A DNA stretch of 64,000 bases. Origin: Capniomyces stellatus. Its lineage: Eukaryota > Kickxellomycota > Harpellomycetes > Harpellales > Legeriomycetaceae. Positions 1-11,113 of the stretch are shown piece by piece. Numbering within the stretch: position 1 is the stretch's first letter; the number at the start of each line of letters is the position of its first letter. The DNA lies in assembly GCA_001661515.1 (NCBI GenBank), contig LUVW01000035.1, positions 164,812 to 228,811 on the forward strand, written 5' to 3'. Under the pieces are notes generated by a model that saw nothing but the letters and a program-made list of their open reading frames with translations, did not search any database and was not told where the DNA came from. The translations under genes and the position numbers were made by a program.

Positions 1-33
1 TCCGTGTTTCTCCAATTCTCCCTTACATTGCAG

Positions 34-474
34 CTGTCAACACACGTTACCCTTTGTGAATGCCCTCCCAGCACCTTTAGCAGCCTTAATTCCTCTCCAT
101 CCATCACTATCAAATTATTTCTTCCCCCGTACACTAACAATGTTTTTATCTCTTTACAAGCCGATGCACTTCCCCCTTCCATACTTTCCTCACCCACTTC
201 CCCCTTCTCCTCCTTCTCCTCCTCTCCTCTTCCCCCCTCAACTCCCTCAGCTCCCTCCAACCCTTCCTCCCATTCGACTACAGTCGAGATTGACGAGCTG
301 TACCAATTTGGTGCTGGCGGATACGCAAACTCCATTTTACCAACAGCCCTTTTAGTACCCACAGTTCGCTTTCTTGCTCCACTATATTTGCAATTGTCTT
401 TTTGCCCAGCCAAAAAATCAAACCCGTTACCACCAAAATCTTTAAACCAAAAAAAAATTAAAAAAAAAGTATAG
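34..474 (+). CDS. Probable 3'-terminal exon of an unidentified gene, cut by the window edge
   Basis: An open frame runs from the left edge to a TAG stop at 472-474. A good acceptor (TTGCAG, ending at 33) lies in phase with it, so I read 34-474 as a last exon whose upstream exons are outside the window. The encoded tail has a short hydrophobic/beta-like stretch, then a Pro/Ser-rich linker of about 40 residues, then a more ordered segment (containing VEIDELYQFGAGG) and a Lys-rich end. I do not recognise a family. The strong pyrimidine bias of the DNA could produce an open frame by chance, so this is tentative. It could also be spacer DNA without any coding function. Confidence 0.35.
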   Translation: MSTHVTLCECPPSTFSSLNSSPSITIKLFLPPYTNNVFISLQADALPPSILSSPTSPFSSFSSSPLPPSTPSAPSNPSSHSTTVEIDELYQFGAGGYANSILPTALLVPTVRFLAPLYLQLSFCPAKKSNPLPPKSLNQKKIKKKV

Positions 475-1920
475 TGAAACTGATCAATCTGAACAATCTA
501 CTATTGAAGCAAAGTAATTAGAGCAATAAAAACATAAACAATAATCTTATTGGCAAATTAAAATCTTGAAAGGGAATTTTTTTGATTCAACCAACTCTTC
601 ATTTGTTTTTTTTGTACCAATAACATCAACAGTGATTTGCAAGATTAATTGTTGCCCGTTTGAAAAAACTAATTAGTAATAAAATCCAAGTAACACGGGT
701 TTATGATTTATACTACGCTCCGATCCTTCAACTCTTTCTACTCTTGCTCTTTCGAGTTTCCAGTATTATTACTGTCTCGTCGATTGCCTGCAGCCTTCCC
801 AACTAGTCTCAATAACAAAACAGACAATCAGAATCATCTTCATATTTATATATTCTAGAGCTCAAATCATCTATACTTTTTCAGAATATACAAACCGTAT
901 ACCAACAAACAAACAAAATAAATACGAAATAAACAATAAAACGTTAAAGACATCAAGGTATTAAAAAGCATTATAGGCAGTTTAGACATACAGTTAATCA
1001 ATTCAACAATTAGCCAAAATCATCGCAATCTATCTTGTGTTTTTCTTTTCTACTAAATGTGCCTTTTTTTTCTTTCTTTTTACTGCTTCAACGTCTGTTT
1101 ATCTAGTGGCCTCTATAGGCGAAGCAGATATATGATCGTTTGAGAGTCAACTCCAGTTTCATTTCTTTACTTTGTGTATATTGATTGTCACAACCAATTT
1201 TGATTTTTGTATTCACTTTATTCCAAAGTTGCCAAATGTGTTGGTTAACGAGCTTCGGTTGAAAGATGGTGGATTTTTAATTTGCTATAATACCATTAAT
1301 TTCTGCAGCACATATTTGGCTCCGCTTCTGCCACAATCTTCCTTTAATTAGTATCATTATATAAACTCACTTATTTTCAATCTCAATGGAGCAATCTTAC
1401 ATTCAAAACAGAAGGGAAGCAAAAGCAGAAAAACAAAGTCAAGCTCTTGTCTTTTTTGTATTGCATTCATAAAATAACACCGCAAACTTCTGTAATCAAA
1501 TTTGGATCTTTTAACAACAAAGAGACTTCCACCACTTTCCCTCCTCCCTCCTCCCCCATCCCTCTCTCCCCGCCTTGTCAAATAACTCGTCAAGCACGCC
1601 ACTCGCCTGGTGTTTTACCCTTGTTAATACTTTTGCATCTATACAAACTTGTTGCTCAAAGCGCCACAAACACACTTGACTCCACGAATTCCTTAATACA
1701 TGTTTTTTTTTTAAAAACGATTTTTTTCTACCCTCTATAACCTTCATTTGCTTTTTAAACTTTGATATACTTTACATTGATTATTTATAATTATTCATTT
1801 TTATATTTCACTTATTTACATTTTTATACATACGGAAACAAAGCGTCCGTAGCAATATAGCATTAGGAGTCGGAGTGAGCAATTAATAGACATTATACAA
1901 ATAGACATAAAACACATGAA
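475..1920. other. AT-rich intergenic region, no gene seen
   Basis: About 1.45 kb of AT-rich DNA. Short open frames on both strands around 1357-1747 are pyrimidine/purine-rich and overlap one another, which is typical of chance frames. The last 100 bases, AT-rich with a purine-rich stretch before 1921, probably hold the promoter and 5' leader of the next gene. Confidence 0.6.
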
Positions 1921-2943
1921 ATGGCTGAAGAACTCATTTCTTTCCCAAGCAAAGCGGAAGCAAAAGGCTACCTGTTCAGCCAATCAATAAAACAAGGCAA
2001 AAAGTACAAAATCTCGCACAGCGACACAAAGCGTCTATACGCAAAGTGCCAAGAACCCGATTGCGACTTCAAGCTGAACTTCCGCAGACGCAAAGACACT
2101 AGATTCTACGTCATCAAAGCCGACGACCACAACTGCTCCGGAAAGCCACCAATAATAAAAACCGAATGGGTCACCGCCGCCCTTGCCGACTTTCACCAAG
2201 ATATCTCCAACCTCAAAACCAAAGATGGAATCAAAATCCTCAAACGAAAGTACGGTGTCGAAACTTCGTACTACAGTGTCTACAAAGGCCTCAAGGCTCT
2301 TGACTCGGCCAAAAACGCATGTAAACCTGATAAACCAACCCCCAAACAGCCAAAATCCCCCAAAACTCCTCCCGCCAAAAAACTAAAAACCAAATCCCCC
2401 ACAGCCAGCGATACTCCCGACCACTTGCCCGAACCGTCTGCCGAAACCTCCCAGCAAACAACTACTCAGTCTACTGAAACTTCAAAACTACCCAAAGGCC
2501 CTGCCGCCAAAAAAACCAAGGCCCCCAAAACCGTCAAGGCCCCAAAACCCGTCAAAACCCCATCAAAAAAAGATCCAAGCTCCACAAACAACACCACTAT
2601 CGACGACGTCAAGCCAGCTATAGTCCCTGGAACTAACGACACCAACCCTCCTAAACCCCCAGTAGCTAAAAAAGCCAATACACCAAAAGCTCTACCAAAA
2701 CTAAACGATAGCCAAGGCCAAAATGAAAGTCAGAATCAGAGTCAAAATGAAGGCCAAAATCAAGGCCAAAACCAAATCTCACCTATAGGCTGCTCCAACC
2801 AAGAAGTCGAATCAAACATAAAACCAAGTGCCAAAGTTGTCAAGCTTTCTAAAAAGGCGATTGATAAGGCTGCAAAAGCAACCAAAAACAATACAGCAAA
2901 GACCACCAGTCCACACACAAAAACTAGCATCCAAAAGAGCTAG
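1921..2943 (+). CDS. MULE-transposase-like DNA-binding protein with long basic Pro/Lys tail, no catalytic domain
   Basis: Single-exon gene of 340 residues. Residues 7-75 look like the N-terminal DNA-binding domain of Mutator-like (MULE) transposases, WRKY-GCM1/MuDR type: a CCHC zinc ligand set is visible as C43, C48, H70 and C72 (C-x4-C-x21-H-x-C). Residues 78-130, with the WVTAALADF and YGVETSYYSVYKGLKAL stretches, match the helical segment that follows this domain in MULE transposases. The DDE catalytic core that should come next is absent. It is replaced by about 200 residues rich in Pro, Lys, Thr and Ala with PK and KAPK motifs, resembling histone H1 or AT-hook tails, plus a short Gln/Asn/Ser repeat near residues 260-285. 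I infer a domesticated chromatin or DNA-binding protein. A truncated transposon ORF is the alternative, but the intact frame and specialised tail argue against decay. Confidence 0.75.
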   Translation: MAEELISFPSKAEAKGYLFSQSIKQGKKYKISHSDTKRLYAKCQEPDCDFKLNFRRRKDTRFYVIKADDHNCSGKPPIIKTEWVTAALADFHQDISNLKTKDGIKILKRKYGVETSYYSVYKGLKALDSAKNACKPDKPTPKQPKSPKTPPAKKLKTKSPTASDTPDHLPEPSAETSQQTTTQSTETSKLPKGPAAKKTKAPKTVKAPKPVKTPSKKDPSSTNNTTIDDVKPAIVPGTNDTNPPKPPVAKKANTPKALPKLNDSQGQNESQNQSQNEGQNQGQNQISPIGCSNQEVESNIKPSAKVVKLSKKAIDKAAKATKNNTAKTTSPHTKTSIQKS

Positions 2944-3526
2944 AACCAAAAAAAGGACTAGAGCTCAGATGGCTAGAGCGCAAAATGGCAGACAACGACA
3001 CTTTAGCTACGCACCATAAATTGCTGACACTGCCAGTACTTGGAAATTATTCCTCGCGTGTTATAAACCCATTCCCAATTATTTTTTTCTTGTAATAGGC
3101 GCCAAGTCACTTTACATTTTCTGTATTTCCAAACTTTCCATAATTTTCTAATCTTTTTACTCTTTCCATTTTTCTTTACTTTTCAATACCATTCCATGCC
3201 CTTTTTTTTTCACATTACTATTTTGCAGTTTTAACTGTTTCACAACAACCAAACCATACTAAATTTACTATTTACAATCTATTCTTGGTTACACTGTTGT
3301 TTGTCCAGCCCTGTACTTTGTTTTACTCAACTTTTTATTCTTTCTAAACCATATTATTAAAAAAAAGAACAAAAAAACATCAACAGCAACAACTAATGCC
3401 ATACATTAAAAAAGAAAATCGCCCACCAAATAAATAAACAATGATAATAATAGGCGTCAAGCAGCAATGATTTGACTGTCAATATCCACCTTGTCAATCC
3501 AAGCAGCCAATTAGCGAGCAGGTCAA
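2944..3526. other. Intergenic spacer between convergent genes
   Basis: Nearly 600 bases between the stop of the MULE-like gene and the stop of the SED5 gene on the other strand. It should carry both 3' untranslated regions. It has T-rich and A-rich runs and no convincing frame; the small frame 2828-3019 is a shadow of the upstream gene. Confidence 0.5.
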
Positions 3527-5235
3527 CTATGCAAACAGCACAAAACCAAACACTGTGATTATCAGTATCAAAAATATCTTTATCATTAGCCATCGATTCG
3601 ACGTCAACCCCGAGTAGTACGACAGCAGCTCGCTATGGGCATTTGAGACATTCATCTCCACATCCTCTATTTGCGCGTCTATTCTCTGCACCACATCGCG
3701 TTGCTCTGAAACCATATGTGCCAACTGCTGGAATATTCCTCCTAGCTCTGCTATCGTCGACTCTATCGCCCCAACCGCCTCAGTTCGGCTGTTCAGGTAC
3801 GCACTCTATTCCCCATTTATAGCGCAGTTAGTATCCCTTTCTTATTCTTTTTATCCAAACACATTTTCTTTTTTTTGCAAAAAAATAAATTATTATTGCA
3901 ATATTTAATATCCCAATATCAGCAATAACAGTAAGAAAAATAAATCATGCCATGTATTTCGCCACTTACCTCTTGCTCTTGTTGTAGTAGTAATTGCTGC
4001 GTTTGGTTCTGCTCAAAGTCTGGAAATGACAGTGCCACGAAATCTTCCTTTTCTTTTTCTTCAACCATTTGTGCATTTGACATCCCATACTGGGGCTTTC
4101 TTTGCGTCATGTACGAAGAGCTTTCTAATTTATCAATTACACAGTTGAGTTTTCGCATTATTACCAATACTATTCGTCTTTTATTCATTCCTTGACCCAA
4201 TTCACTGCAGCTGCTTGCTTTTATTTACCTGGAAATCCCATGTTGCTCGACTGGTTTCCTGCGTACAACTTTTCCCGTCTACTACTTGACTCTTTAAGGT
4301 TCTACTCGATCAAGCATAAGTATTAGTTAATGTAAAAATAAAGAAAATCAAGCATCTTTTCCCTATTTCAATAAAAAACAAACAAACATCTTTTGCCTCC
4401 CCCTCCTCCCCCACTTCATTCTATCAACAATTATTTTGTTATTTATCTATTAAATACTCTGAATCTCACCTCTCTTCTAATTTCCAAAACTCCCTTGAAC
4501 GAATTGCTTGTGCTAGCCAGCTTTGACTGCAGCAAAAAAACCACACTAGAGTTGTGCTGTGTAATCTGTGCCCCGCCATTGTTTTGGCTATTCACAAATC
4601 TTTGCAATTCAGATATGTGTGTGTTTATCTGTGCTATTCTCTGGTTCACTTGTTTTGTCAACCTCTACATCAGAATTTCAATTGTGTTGCATTACACCAT
4701 TAGTACCATTAATACAACTATTTGTCAGGTCATCAATCCAATCCAACTCTAATTTATTGCCATTTATTCTTGCTCTCCTTACATTTATCTGAACCGAGTA
4801 ATCTTCAAACACCGTCCTTTTCCTTGACACTATATAATTCACAATACAGCCAAAGTTAGTCTCTATCAAACTCATCCCTTTTACATTTGCTTATTCACTC
4901 ACAACTCATCTGCTCCACCCACCACTTTAATCAAATCTAAACTGTTTGTTTACACTCCCAGACTTACATATCGCCAATTCTTCCAGCGCCAGTGTTGTAT
5001 CGTGGATTTCTTTTGCTATTAACTTTGCTTTTCTAGGAAACTCGCTTCTGCTTTCTTTCGAGATGGCCTTCTCGTTTCCATCCAAACCAGTATTTTTTCC
5101 ATCAACCCCCAATGCTCCTCCCTCAAACCCCACACCCTTGCCCTTCATCGATTTCTGCCGTTTGCGCAGTGCATTTGATATCGAATGAAACTCTGCCGTT
5201 CTATCATTTAAATCTTTTGTTTTAATTCTCGACAT
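3527..5235 (-). CDS. SED5: Syntaxin-5 / Sed5, Golgi Qa-SNARE
   Basis: Target-membrane SNARE for ER-to-Golgi and intra-Golgi fusion, tail-anchored in cis-Golgi membranes. Six exons on the minus strand give 338 residues: 5235-4968, 4829-4783, 4664-4470, 4301-4229, 4124-3970 and 3805-3527; all junctions keep frame with GT-AG sites. The N-terminus has the RTAEFHSI motif typical of the Sly1-binding region, followed by the Habc bundle (RKRTVFEDYSVQI, LLQSKLASTSNSFKGVLE). Exon 6 holds the Qa SNARE helix (ESTIAELGGIFQQLAHMV, with the central Gln) and a C-terminal membrane anchor (NRWLMIKIFLILIITVFGF). The loop between Habc and SNARE helix is Gln/Glu-rich. Identity is firm; exact ends of the small exons rest on splice motifs and alignment from memory of the family. 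Confidence 0.9.
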
Positions 5236-5704
5236 CTTGCTTACTTTTATGTCGTTTCCCCTAATCCTATTATATGACCCTTTAATTATATTGCTGCTGT
5301 TATCAATGTGTTGTTGCAGACTTCCTCCTTCTGCTCAGAGTTGATTAGAAAAATACAAAACCACCCTCTATTTCCAAGTGTTCTAAGCCAGCTAACCTAA
5401 ATCTAATTTCGATACCGTAAATATTACCTCTAGTTCTCGCTTTTTTTTTTTTTACTGTTTTTATTTCTTTTTCCATTCTTCACTTTATACTTTTTACTTT
5501 TTACTTTTTAATTTGCTGTTGCTGTTGCAACTTCAACAATTACACTTTATTTTCCAAATTAATCTCGCCCAATTTCTACTGGCTGCTGTCCATCATTTCC
5601 AAATATTAACGGAGATGTTAATACAATTCAACTCGAATTTAGAGTTCAATTTGCATTGCTTATTAAGTCACATCGCGAGTCGAGAGTACGCGGCTTTAAT
5701 AAAA

Positions 5705-6028
5705 TTAATAGTAAAATATTCCACTGACTAAAGAAAAAACACCAAGACATCCTCTCTCTTGGTCTTGCTTTGGCCTTGAACCATCAAGCCAAATTATTCG
5801 ACCAAAAATATCACTATCTATAATAACAAACCGAGTAAATGAAAACAAAAATATGTAAACACCAGAACGCACTAGATCAAATATGGATGACTGGTGTATG
5901 TATGTTGAGCTTTGTGGTGCCACTATACTGTTTAGCTTTACAACCACAAAACCAACAAGTGTCAAAAGGGTGTTTGTCAAAAAGGCGTATAAACTTGCCA
6001 ACGTACTTTTAGACCTTGTAGCTGAATA
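5705..6028 (-). CDS. Possible exon of an unidentified small membrane protein
   Basis: A minus-strand frame opens after a TAG acceptor-like site (exon start 6028) and runs to a TAA at 5705. It has two hydrophobic stretches (LYAFLTNTLLTLVGFVVV and a second near SGVYIFLFSFTRFVII) followed by a charged C-terminus (SRPKQDQERG). There is no in-frame ATG, so a first exon would be needed upstream (above 6030) and I could not find a convincing one. I do not recognise the family. It may be a chance frame. Confidence 0.22.
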   Translation of the reverse strand, partial: YSATRSKSTLASLYAFLTNTLLTLVGFVVVKLNSIVAPQSSTYIHQSSIFDLVRSGVYIFLFSFTRFVIIDSDIFGRIIWLDGSRPKQDQERGCLGVFSLVSGIFYY

Positions 6029-7172
6029 CTAATTGACACAAAGTGTCGTTTCACTAGAGGGGGAGAAAGATATATAAAGTATATTTGTTTTCAAATTTAA
6101 CATTTATCTCCAACTTTGTCACACCATATATTTCGGAAATACAGTATTCCAGACAGCTTGAGGGTAGCAGAGTACTTTACAGGATCCAAATAATAATAAT
6201 AATAATAACGTGGCACCAATTTCTTTTCCAACACCACCAGAGCTAGTATGGAACACTAAATCATTGGCAACCTAAAGCCAAGTCCCAGAAAGTGAAATAT
6301 TAGTGAAAAGTTTAAAGCTAGATTTATGTATTTTAAAAGGTAATTGAAATGGTTATATGCGATGCTTTATATATAACACAGAGGTTATTATCAAATATTT
6401 TTACCTATAGAAAACCAAGTCTCAAATAGGGGACTGTACGTAGCACAACATTGGTCTTTTTTTATATAATGCGAGGTTCTATAAATAAGTCGTACGCTTA
6501 CGTTTGTGATAATCAAAATATAATTATAAACCATCGATACTTTGAATTTATTTGGTAACCAAGAGAAACCTATTACATTTTAAAAGTAACAGGGCTTGGG
6601 AGTATATTGTTTGCGTGTTAGTAGCCGATTATGTAGAACAGCGTTAAAGTTAATAGTTTTAGCAGAAGTTGTATACACATTGGACTGGCGAGCAGCTTTG
6701 GATTTGTAATGTATCCGTAATACTTGGGTTTACATGCAACGAAATTAGGCGTAAACTATGTGGGAGCCATCGATATTATGACAAATCGATTACTTGATAA
6801 ATTGAATTCCAAATTAAGAAGCACAATTTTATTAAAAAAAAAAAATCGAAAGGACGAATTTTTTTAAGCATAGCGTTGACTATACATCACAACATGGTGG
6901 TGAGTAATGATGGTGTAGTAACGTTTCTTTATTTCTCGCTTATACATCCATACGCTCTAGACGATTCCCTTTTTAAAGGCTGATCCAGCCTAATCCAGAA
7001 AAAAATAAAACTTGGAAAAAAAAACTCTTCAGTTTCGAATTGTGGATTTTTTTTTTTATGATATTTTTAGTTATTTTAATCGTATAAAACAATAAATGTG
7101 TGAACAAATCTAGACAAAAGTATCATCAATTCATAGAATAGCAACAAAAGGAAAAAAAAGGCATTATACATC
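6029..7172. other. AT-rich intergenic region upstream of the tyrosinase gene
   Basis: More than 1.1 kb with no credible coding frame. A short TAA/AATAAT run lies near 6191-6208. The final 100 bases before 7173, A-rich with a purine-rich leader, are the likely tyrosinase promoter and 5' leader. Nothing else recognised. Confidence 0.55.
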
Positions 7173-8618
7173 ATGAGGGTTTCAGTCTTGGTATCTGCAC
7201 TAGCTCCATTTATCATGGCGGTGTGTGGACAGCAGGCTCAGCAGGCATGTAGCGAAATTGTTGTTCGGAAAGAGATCCGGGCGTTGTCAGACACAGAATG
7301 GGAAAACATTTCAGGAACATTAAAAGTACTAAACGATGACGGGTGGATTCGTTGGTTCAGCATCATTCACTTTAAATCATCATCAGATATACATTTTGAT
7401 CCGTCATTTTTACCATGGCATAGAAAATTCATCAACGATTTTGAGTTGGCAGGCCGGTTTTACCAACCCGACTTTGCCCTGCCGTATTGGGATTCTGCAA
7501 GAGACTTTTCTGATCCAAAATCCAGTAATGTATTGTCGGAAGAATATATAGGAGGCAACGGCAACTCCAGCAATAAATACTGCGTGAAGGATGGGCTGCA
7601 GAAGGACTGGGTAATGACATACCCAAAACGGCAATGTCTTCAAAGATATTTTGGCAGTTCCAAAAGGGGTGTGATTGGTTCGTGGCAAAGCCCAGAGCTT
7701 ATTTCAAGCATGCTTCAAGTCAACAAAAAGTTCTCGTCGTTTTCAAGTGCACTTGAAAACGGTCTACATGCCGAGGTCCACAACGGTATTGGGGGGCATA
7801 TGTCACAAATGTATGCGTCAAACGACTTTGCATTCTTCCTTCACCATGCAAACATGGACAGAATTTGGTGGAAGTGGCAGAACATTAGCAACAAAAATAT
7901 GCTGGACTACAGCGGAAAAAGAAAAAACGGCACGCCAGCAAGCCTGAGTGATGGAATTAGCTACTATGGCATGCGGGTTAAGGATTTGATGCAGCTTGGG
8001 TATGGTGAGCTCTGCTATAGCTACGACGACAACAGCAGCCGTAAGGTGTCCAAGAGGGATGATGCTAGTCCAGATGCAATCAGTGCAATTGTTAAAGTTC
8101 CAGAAATGAACTTGGCAACAGCTCTTACGACCAGCGTTCTTGAAAAGTTCTTCCCGCTGCTGGTTGAGAGCAACACCAAAGCGGCGGCTGTTGATCTGCC
8201 AAATGTAGTTTCCGACAAGGCAGTTGAGTTTGCCAGTGTGGTTGTTCAAGGGACTGAGGAGAAAAGCGGTGCTGCCAACAATAGGTCGGCAGTAAACCGG
8301 GCAGCGGGAAACCAGGCAGCAGAGAAATATGAGAACTATGATAAATATGTGGATACAGACAAAAAAAAGCCGGTGAGTGCAGGAACTATAGCGGATTCAG
8401 TTGTGCAGTCGGCAAACAAACATGACCTGAAGGACAACGGAGAGGATTCAGCTGTATCTACACCAAAAGAGGTTAAAATGCCACAGCCAAAAAGAGTGCC
8501 AGAAAAGTGGCTTAAAATGATGGGATGTGATTTAGAGGTCTACGAAAAGCATTACCAAGACTCGGTTGAACTGGTTAACGCTCTTAATGACAGTGGGTAT
8601 GTGTCGCCCTACATTTAA
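7173..8618 (+). CDS. Secreted tyrosinase (polyphenol oxidase)
   Basis: Type-3 copper enzyme that oxidises phenols to quinones, here secreted: residues 1-19 form a signal peptide ending near AVCGQ. The CuA site is seen as H66, H74 and H83 within IHF...DIHFDPSFLPWHRKF. The CuB site is seen as H199 and H203 (GLHAEVHNGIGGHM) and the HH pair at 224-225 in FFLHHANMDRIWWKWQ. All conserved ligands are therefore present and the enzyme should be active. The C-terminal 190 residues form a variable tail ending in a short ordered segment (KWLKMMGCDLEVYEKHY); such tails are often removed to activate fungal tyrosinases. A single exon of 481 residues, slightly shorter than many fungal homologues. It is isolated by over 1 kb of spacer on each side. 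Likely roles are melanin synthesis or wall cross-linking, by family knowledge. Confidence 0.92.
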   Translation: MRVSVLVSALAPFIMAVCGQQAQQACSEIVVRKEIRALSDTEWENISGTLKVLNDDGWIRWFSIIHFKSSSDIHFDPSFLPWHRKFINDFELAGRFYQPDFALPYWDSARDFSDPKSSNVLSEEYIGGNGNSSNKYCVKDGLQKDWVMTYPKRQCLQRYFGSSKRGVIGSWQSPELISSMLQVNKKFSSFSSALENGLHAEVHNGIGGHMSQMYASNDFAFFLHHANMDRIWWKWQNISNKNMLDYSGKRKNGTPASLSDGISYYGMRVKDLMQLGYGELCYSYDDNSSRKVSKRDDASPDAISAIVKVPEMNLATALTTSVLEKFFPLLVESNTKAAAVDLPNVVSDKAVEFASVVVQGTEEKSGAANNRSAVNRAAGNQAAEKYENYDKYVDTDKKKPVSAGTIADSVVQSANKHDLKDNGEDSAVSTPKEVKMPQPKRVPEKWLKMMGCDLEVYEKHYQDSVELVNALNDSGYVSPYI

Positions 8619-9661
8619 ACTGTGTTAGATTTACTGGTTGTCAAGATCGATTATGAAGATTTATACTGTAGCTTTGCTATGGTAAAATAAGGCAATTTGT
8701 TGAACCAACTGTCCAAGTTGGCTCTCGATTAGGCTTATTTTTTTCAAAGAGCAGAACCTTAGTGAGCTTTTAGATTTTAAAAGAAAATATGATATTCATG
8801 TAATAGAAATACATTTGATCCATGGTATAAACCAGCCCATTTGTTCAAAAAATGGGTTTTACCGCTTTTCTCCCCTCAAAACTTTTGGTTACATAAGCAA
8901 TATGTACATTTATTTCATTTTATTTTTTATCACGCCATGTCGCAAGTATTTTATTTTTTTACGATGTTGTTTTACAATTAAAAGATTTTCAAAGCAAATG
9001 AACTTGACTTTTGTACAGCACAATAATGGTAGTTTGTAAAGTTTGAAAGTTTTTGATTTAGACTTTAGACAAAAAGTGGAATGAAAAAAGAAGAAAAAAA
9101 AAAGATTCTGAAGTTTTGGTTCATTTGCATAGCTTGCAACATTTAAAACGTAATGATGTGAACGTGAAAGCGAATAAAAAAGTCAAGGCGGAAACAGCAC
9201 GAAACGAATTATAAATTTGAAATCTGAAAGAAGAAAAAAACAGCTAAAGGAGTGTGTGTGGTTAAATGAGTGTGTGGATAAAGGAGTGAAAAGCTTTTTT
9301 TTTTTTTTTTTTTTTTTTAGCTATGATCAAGTTTCAAATCAGGAAAAAAGAAAAGAAAAAAAAGTGTGCACAACTATAATGACTAAATAAGCAAAATTAA
9401 AGCCAAGGTTTACAAGAAAAATAAATTATAAGATTTGGTTTGATAACAACAAGCAAAAGTAAAAAAAAAAAGCTAGGAAAAAAAAACAGATTTAGATCAA
9501 AAGACGATGAAATCAAGAGTAAAAAAAAAACAAGTAAAAAAACTTGGGAAATTGGAGTAGGTTTCTATCTCTCTTTTTGTTATAATAAATATAATTACAT
9601 TTAAATTACCTAGAAGGAAAAAAAAAGGACAGTAAATAGGGAAAGAAGAAAGGAATAGAAA
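8619..9661. other. Intergenic region with long A and T runs
   Basis: About 1 kb between tyrosinase and the GGC1-like gene. It holds many A-tracts and an unbroken T-run of roughly 24 bases at about 9296-9319. The 74-codon frame at 8815-9039 is AT-rich and not convincing. The A-rich stretch before 9662 is probably the leader of the next gene. Confidence 0.55.
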
Positions 9662-10982
9662 ATGGCACCAGTAACTTCATCAAAGGGGGAATCCGCAACA
9701 GCACGAATTTTGGGCTCGGGAACAGCGGGAATCACAGAGCTATTGTTGTTCCATCCAGTTGACACAATCACAAAGAGACTGATGAACAACTCGACAAAGG
9801 TAAATTAAACAAGAGAGGGACAATTTTGCTTAAATATTGGGACTTTAGTATTGAATTGGGGAGGGGGGAGTGTACGTGTATGTATAAAGGCAAAATGAAG
9901 GTGTGGGACTAATTTAGAGGTGATGTTTGTGATTTTAGATATTTTTGCCAAATCAGCCAATGTCAGTAGGAATCCAAAACTTTAACGGGGTTATTTTCAA
10001 GGTAAGAAATTGTTGCTAATAAATGATAATAAGAGATGGTAAAGTAATAATAAAGCAGTAAAGTAATAATAAGAGAAATGATAATGATAATGAATAGAAT
10101 GCAGTGTCGTTGGGTTACGGAAAACGGTTTATTTCGTTGTTCCCGGGTATGGGATATGCGGCAGGGTATAAGATTATGCAGCGCGTGTACAAGTTTGGGG
10201 GGCAGCCGGTAGTTAGAGACTTTTTGACGAAACACTATGGAACAAACTTTACAAGAGCATTTGGAGAGCGTAACGGAAAGGCGATACTTTTTGCAACAGC
10301 TGGAAGGTAACAAAATAAGAATTGATATTTAGTTGGGTTATAAATAGATGGAGAATAAAAAGTGAAATAAAAAGAATAAGAATAATAATACTAAAGTGGA
10401 AAAAAATAAAATAAATGAAAATAAAAAAATAGTCTAATTGGAATTGGAGAGGTTGTTTTGTTGCCATTGGATGTGTTGAAAATTAAGCGACAGACGAATC
10501 CAGAGGCGTTTAAGGGAAGAGGAGTGGTGGCAATATTTAGAGAGGAGGGAATGAACCTTTACAGAGGAGCAGGATGGACTGTAGCACGTAACGCGCCAGG
10601 ATCATTTGCGTTGTTTGGAGGATCGGCATTTGTGAAGGAATACGTATTTGGGCTAAGTGACTACAACAAGGCATCGTACTTCCAGAACTTCTGTGCGAGT
10701 ATTGGAGGAGCAGTGGCATCAATTACGGTGTCAGCACCATTGGACGTAATTAAGACAAGAATCCAGGCCAAATCTTTTGACAACAAGGATTCAGGATTTT
10801 CGATTTTGAAGAATTTGGTTAGAACTGAGGGGCCATTGGCTCTTTTCAAGGGATTGACACCAAAGATTCTGGTTGTTGGACCTAAACTGATCTTTTCTTT
10901 TACTGTTGCACAAATCTTAATTCCTGAATTTGACAAGCTTTTTACTAGACGAGCAGCTGTTGACGTTGCCGCAAAGGCCTAA
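9662..10982 (+). CDS. GGC1: Mitochondrial GTP/GDP carrier (Ggc1-type)
   Basis: Inner-membrane carrier of the SLC25 family that exchanges cytosolic GDP and matrix GTP in yeast, needed for mitochondrial nucleic-acid synthesis and iron homeostasis. Four exons (9662-9799, 9939-10001, 10098-10306, 10433-10982) give 319 residues in continuous frame. Family-specific blocks are plain: FHPVDTITKRLM, LFPGMGYAAGYK, QRVYKFGGQP, VVLLPLDVLKIKRQTNPE and SAPLDVIKTRIQ, which include the three carrier signatures (PVDTITK, PLDVLKIK, PLDVIKTR). The match to yeast Ggc1 runs end to end by eye. A second carrier gene follows on the same strand about 490 bases downstream, but the two are from different SLC25 subfamilies and are not a recent tandem duplication. 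Confidence 0.93.
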
Positions 10983-11011
10983 ATTATTGTTTCCCTTTTT
11001 TTTCTTTTTCC

Positions 11012-11113
11012 TTTTTTTTTTTTTTTTTCCTTCCACTTCTTTTTTATAATAAACTTTTTTTTCATCTNTTTTTTTTTTTTTTTTTCCTTCCACTTCTTTT
11101 TTATAATAAACTT
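11012..11113. repeat. Tandem duplication of a T-run plus flank, around an ambiguous base
   Basis: A segment of about 45 bases (T-run, then CCTTCCACTTC, a T-run and ATAATAAACT) occurs at 11012-11056 and again at 11069-11113. The single N in the window is at 11068, exactly between the copies. This looks like a scaffold join or a misresolved homopolymer where two contig ends share the same sequence, not a biological repeat. It lies in the 3' untranslated region of the GGC1-like gene. Confidence 0.8.

Noticed and set aside
1357..1747. Overlapping 78-97 codon frames on both strands
   Set aside because: Low complexity from a polypyrimidine block; no start context, domains or splice logic.
4672..4782. 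Extra SED5 exon inside the second intron (open frame with DDLTNSCINGTNG)
   Set aside because: Direct joining of 4783 to 4664 gives exactly the spacing of the syntaxin-5 family (VQIN to RLTKQ); adding the segment would insert residues absent from the family.
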